Positions 13,269-13,400 of a stretch of 13,400 bases of DNA are shown here, in pieces. The notes beneath the pieces are model-generated. The model was not told the DNA's origin, ran no database searches, and saw only the letters and a program-made list of their open reading frames with translations. Each line of letters begins with the position of its first letter. The stretch's first letter is position 1. The position numbers and the translations under genes are program-made. This DNA comes from Thermocladium sp. UBA166. GTDB lineage: Archaea; Thermoproteota; Thermoprotei; Thermoproteales; Thermocladiaceae. The stretch covers positions 1-13,400 of the forward strand of contig DAHE01000038.1 in the NCBI GenBank assembly GCA_002508315.1, in the 5' to 3' direction.

Positions 13269-13400
13269 TTAGATCCGCGACGCTATAACCGTCATCTCTA
13301 TCAAAGCCCCCCGCGGCAAATTACTCACCTCAACCGTGGTCCTCGCCGGCTTGGATTCGTTAAAGTACGTCGAGTACACCTCATTAAAGTCATTGAATGT
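13269..13400 (-). CDS. ridA: RidA-family enamine/imine deaminase, C-terminal part (5' end outside window)
   Basis: The minus strand is open from the window edge to a TAA at 13269-13271, giving 43 residues. They match the end of the RidA (YjgF/YER057c/UK114) family: FNEVYSTYFNESKPARTTVE, then VSNLPRGALIEMTVIASRI. The family hallmark arginine in PAR-T (binding the carboxylate of the enamine) and the closing glutamate in LIEM are present. RidA hydrolyses 2-aminoacrylate and 2-aminocrotonate, the reactive products released by threonine/serine ammonia-lyase, so its place directly before that gene fits. The two genes are 113 bases apart and the second seems to have its own promoter, but read-through is possible. 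Confidence 0.85.
   Translation of the reverse strand, partial: TFNDFNEVYSTYFNESKPARTTVEVSNLPRGALIEMTVIASRI

Overview
The window looks like chromosome from a thermophilic crenarchaeon (Thermoproteota, possibly a Thermoproteales-type or acidophilic lineage). The evidence is a tungsten-type aldehyde:ferredoxin oxidoreductase, a divergent archaeal cytochrome b/Rieske pair, frequent AGG and ATA codons, and TATA-like boxes lying about 23-28 bases before most start codons with no Shine-Dalgarno sequence, the leaderless pattern usual in that group. The exact genus cannot be read from the sequence.

Left part (1-3454): the Pro/Gln-rich end of an unknown protein, then a secreted and glycosylated membrane-anchored protein, then on the minus strand an AOR-family oxidoreductase. 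Divergent from the AOR is a small unknown gene that appears to carry a frameshift near 3135.

Centre (3455-8775): the main block is a divergent respiratory locus resembling the cbsAB-soxLN cluster of Sulfolobus. On the minus strand a Tat-exported Rieske protein overlaps a cytochrome b, which is followed with no gap by a crotonase-family enzyme. On the plus strand, from the shared 68-134 base promoter region, lie a CbsA-like exported haem-domain protein with a C-terminal anchor and a CbsB-like polytopic membrane protein. Together they could make a quinol-oxidising membrane complex with an extracytoplasmic haem b subunit as electron exit or entry.

Right part (8776-13400): two paralogous TauE/SafE-type permeases, the first fused to a DUF1634-like membrane domain, are separated by a previously untracked 58-codon minus-strand ORF. 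Then a PLP-dependent threonine ammonia-lyase with a C-terminal ACT domain lies on the minus strand, preceded by the 3' end of a RidA-family gene, the enzyme known to remove the reactive enamine that threonine ammonia-lyase releases.

The window is not obviously a mobile or defence region: I see no transposase, integrase, CRISPR array or tRNA. The points most worth a second look are the crotonase joined to the bc-type operon, the AOR that lacks one of the four expected iron-sulfur cysteines, the altered quinol-oxidation motif of the cytochrome b, the frameshifted small gene, and the hidden 58-codon ORF.
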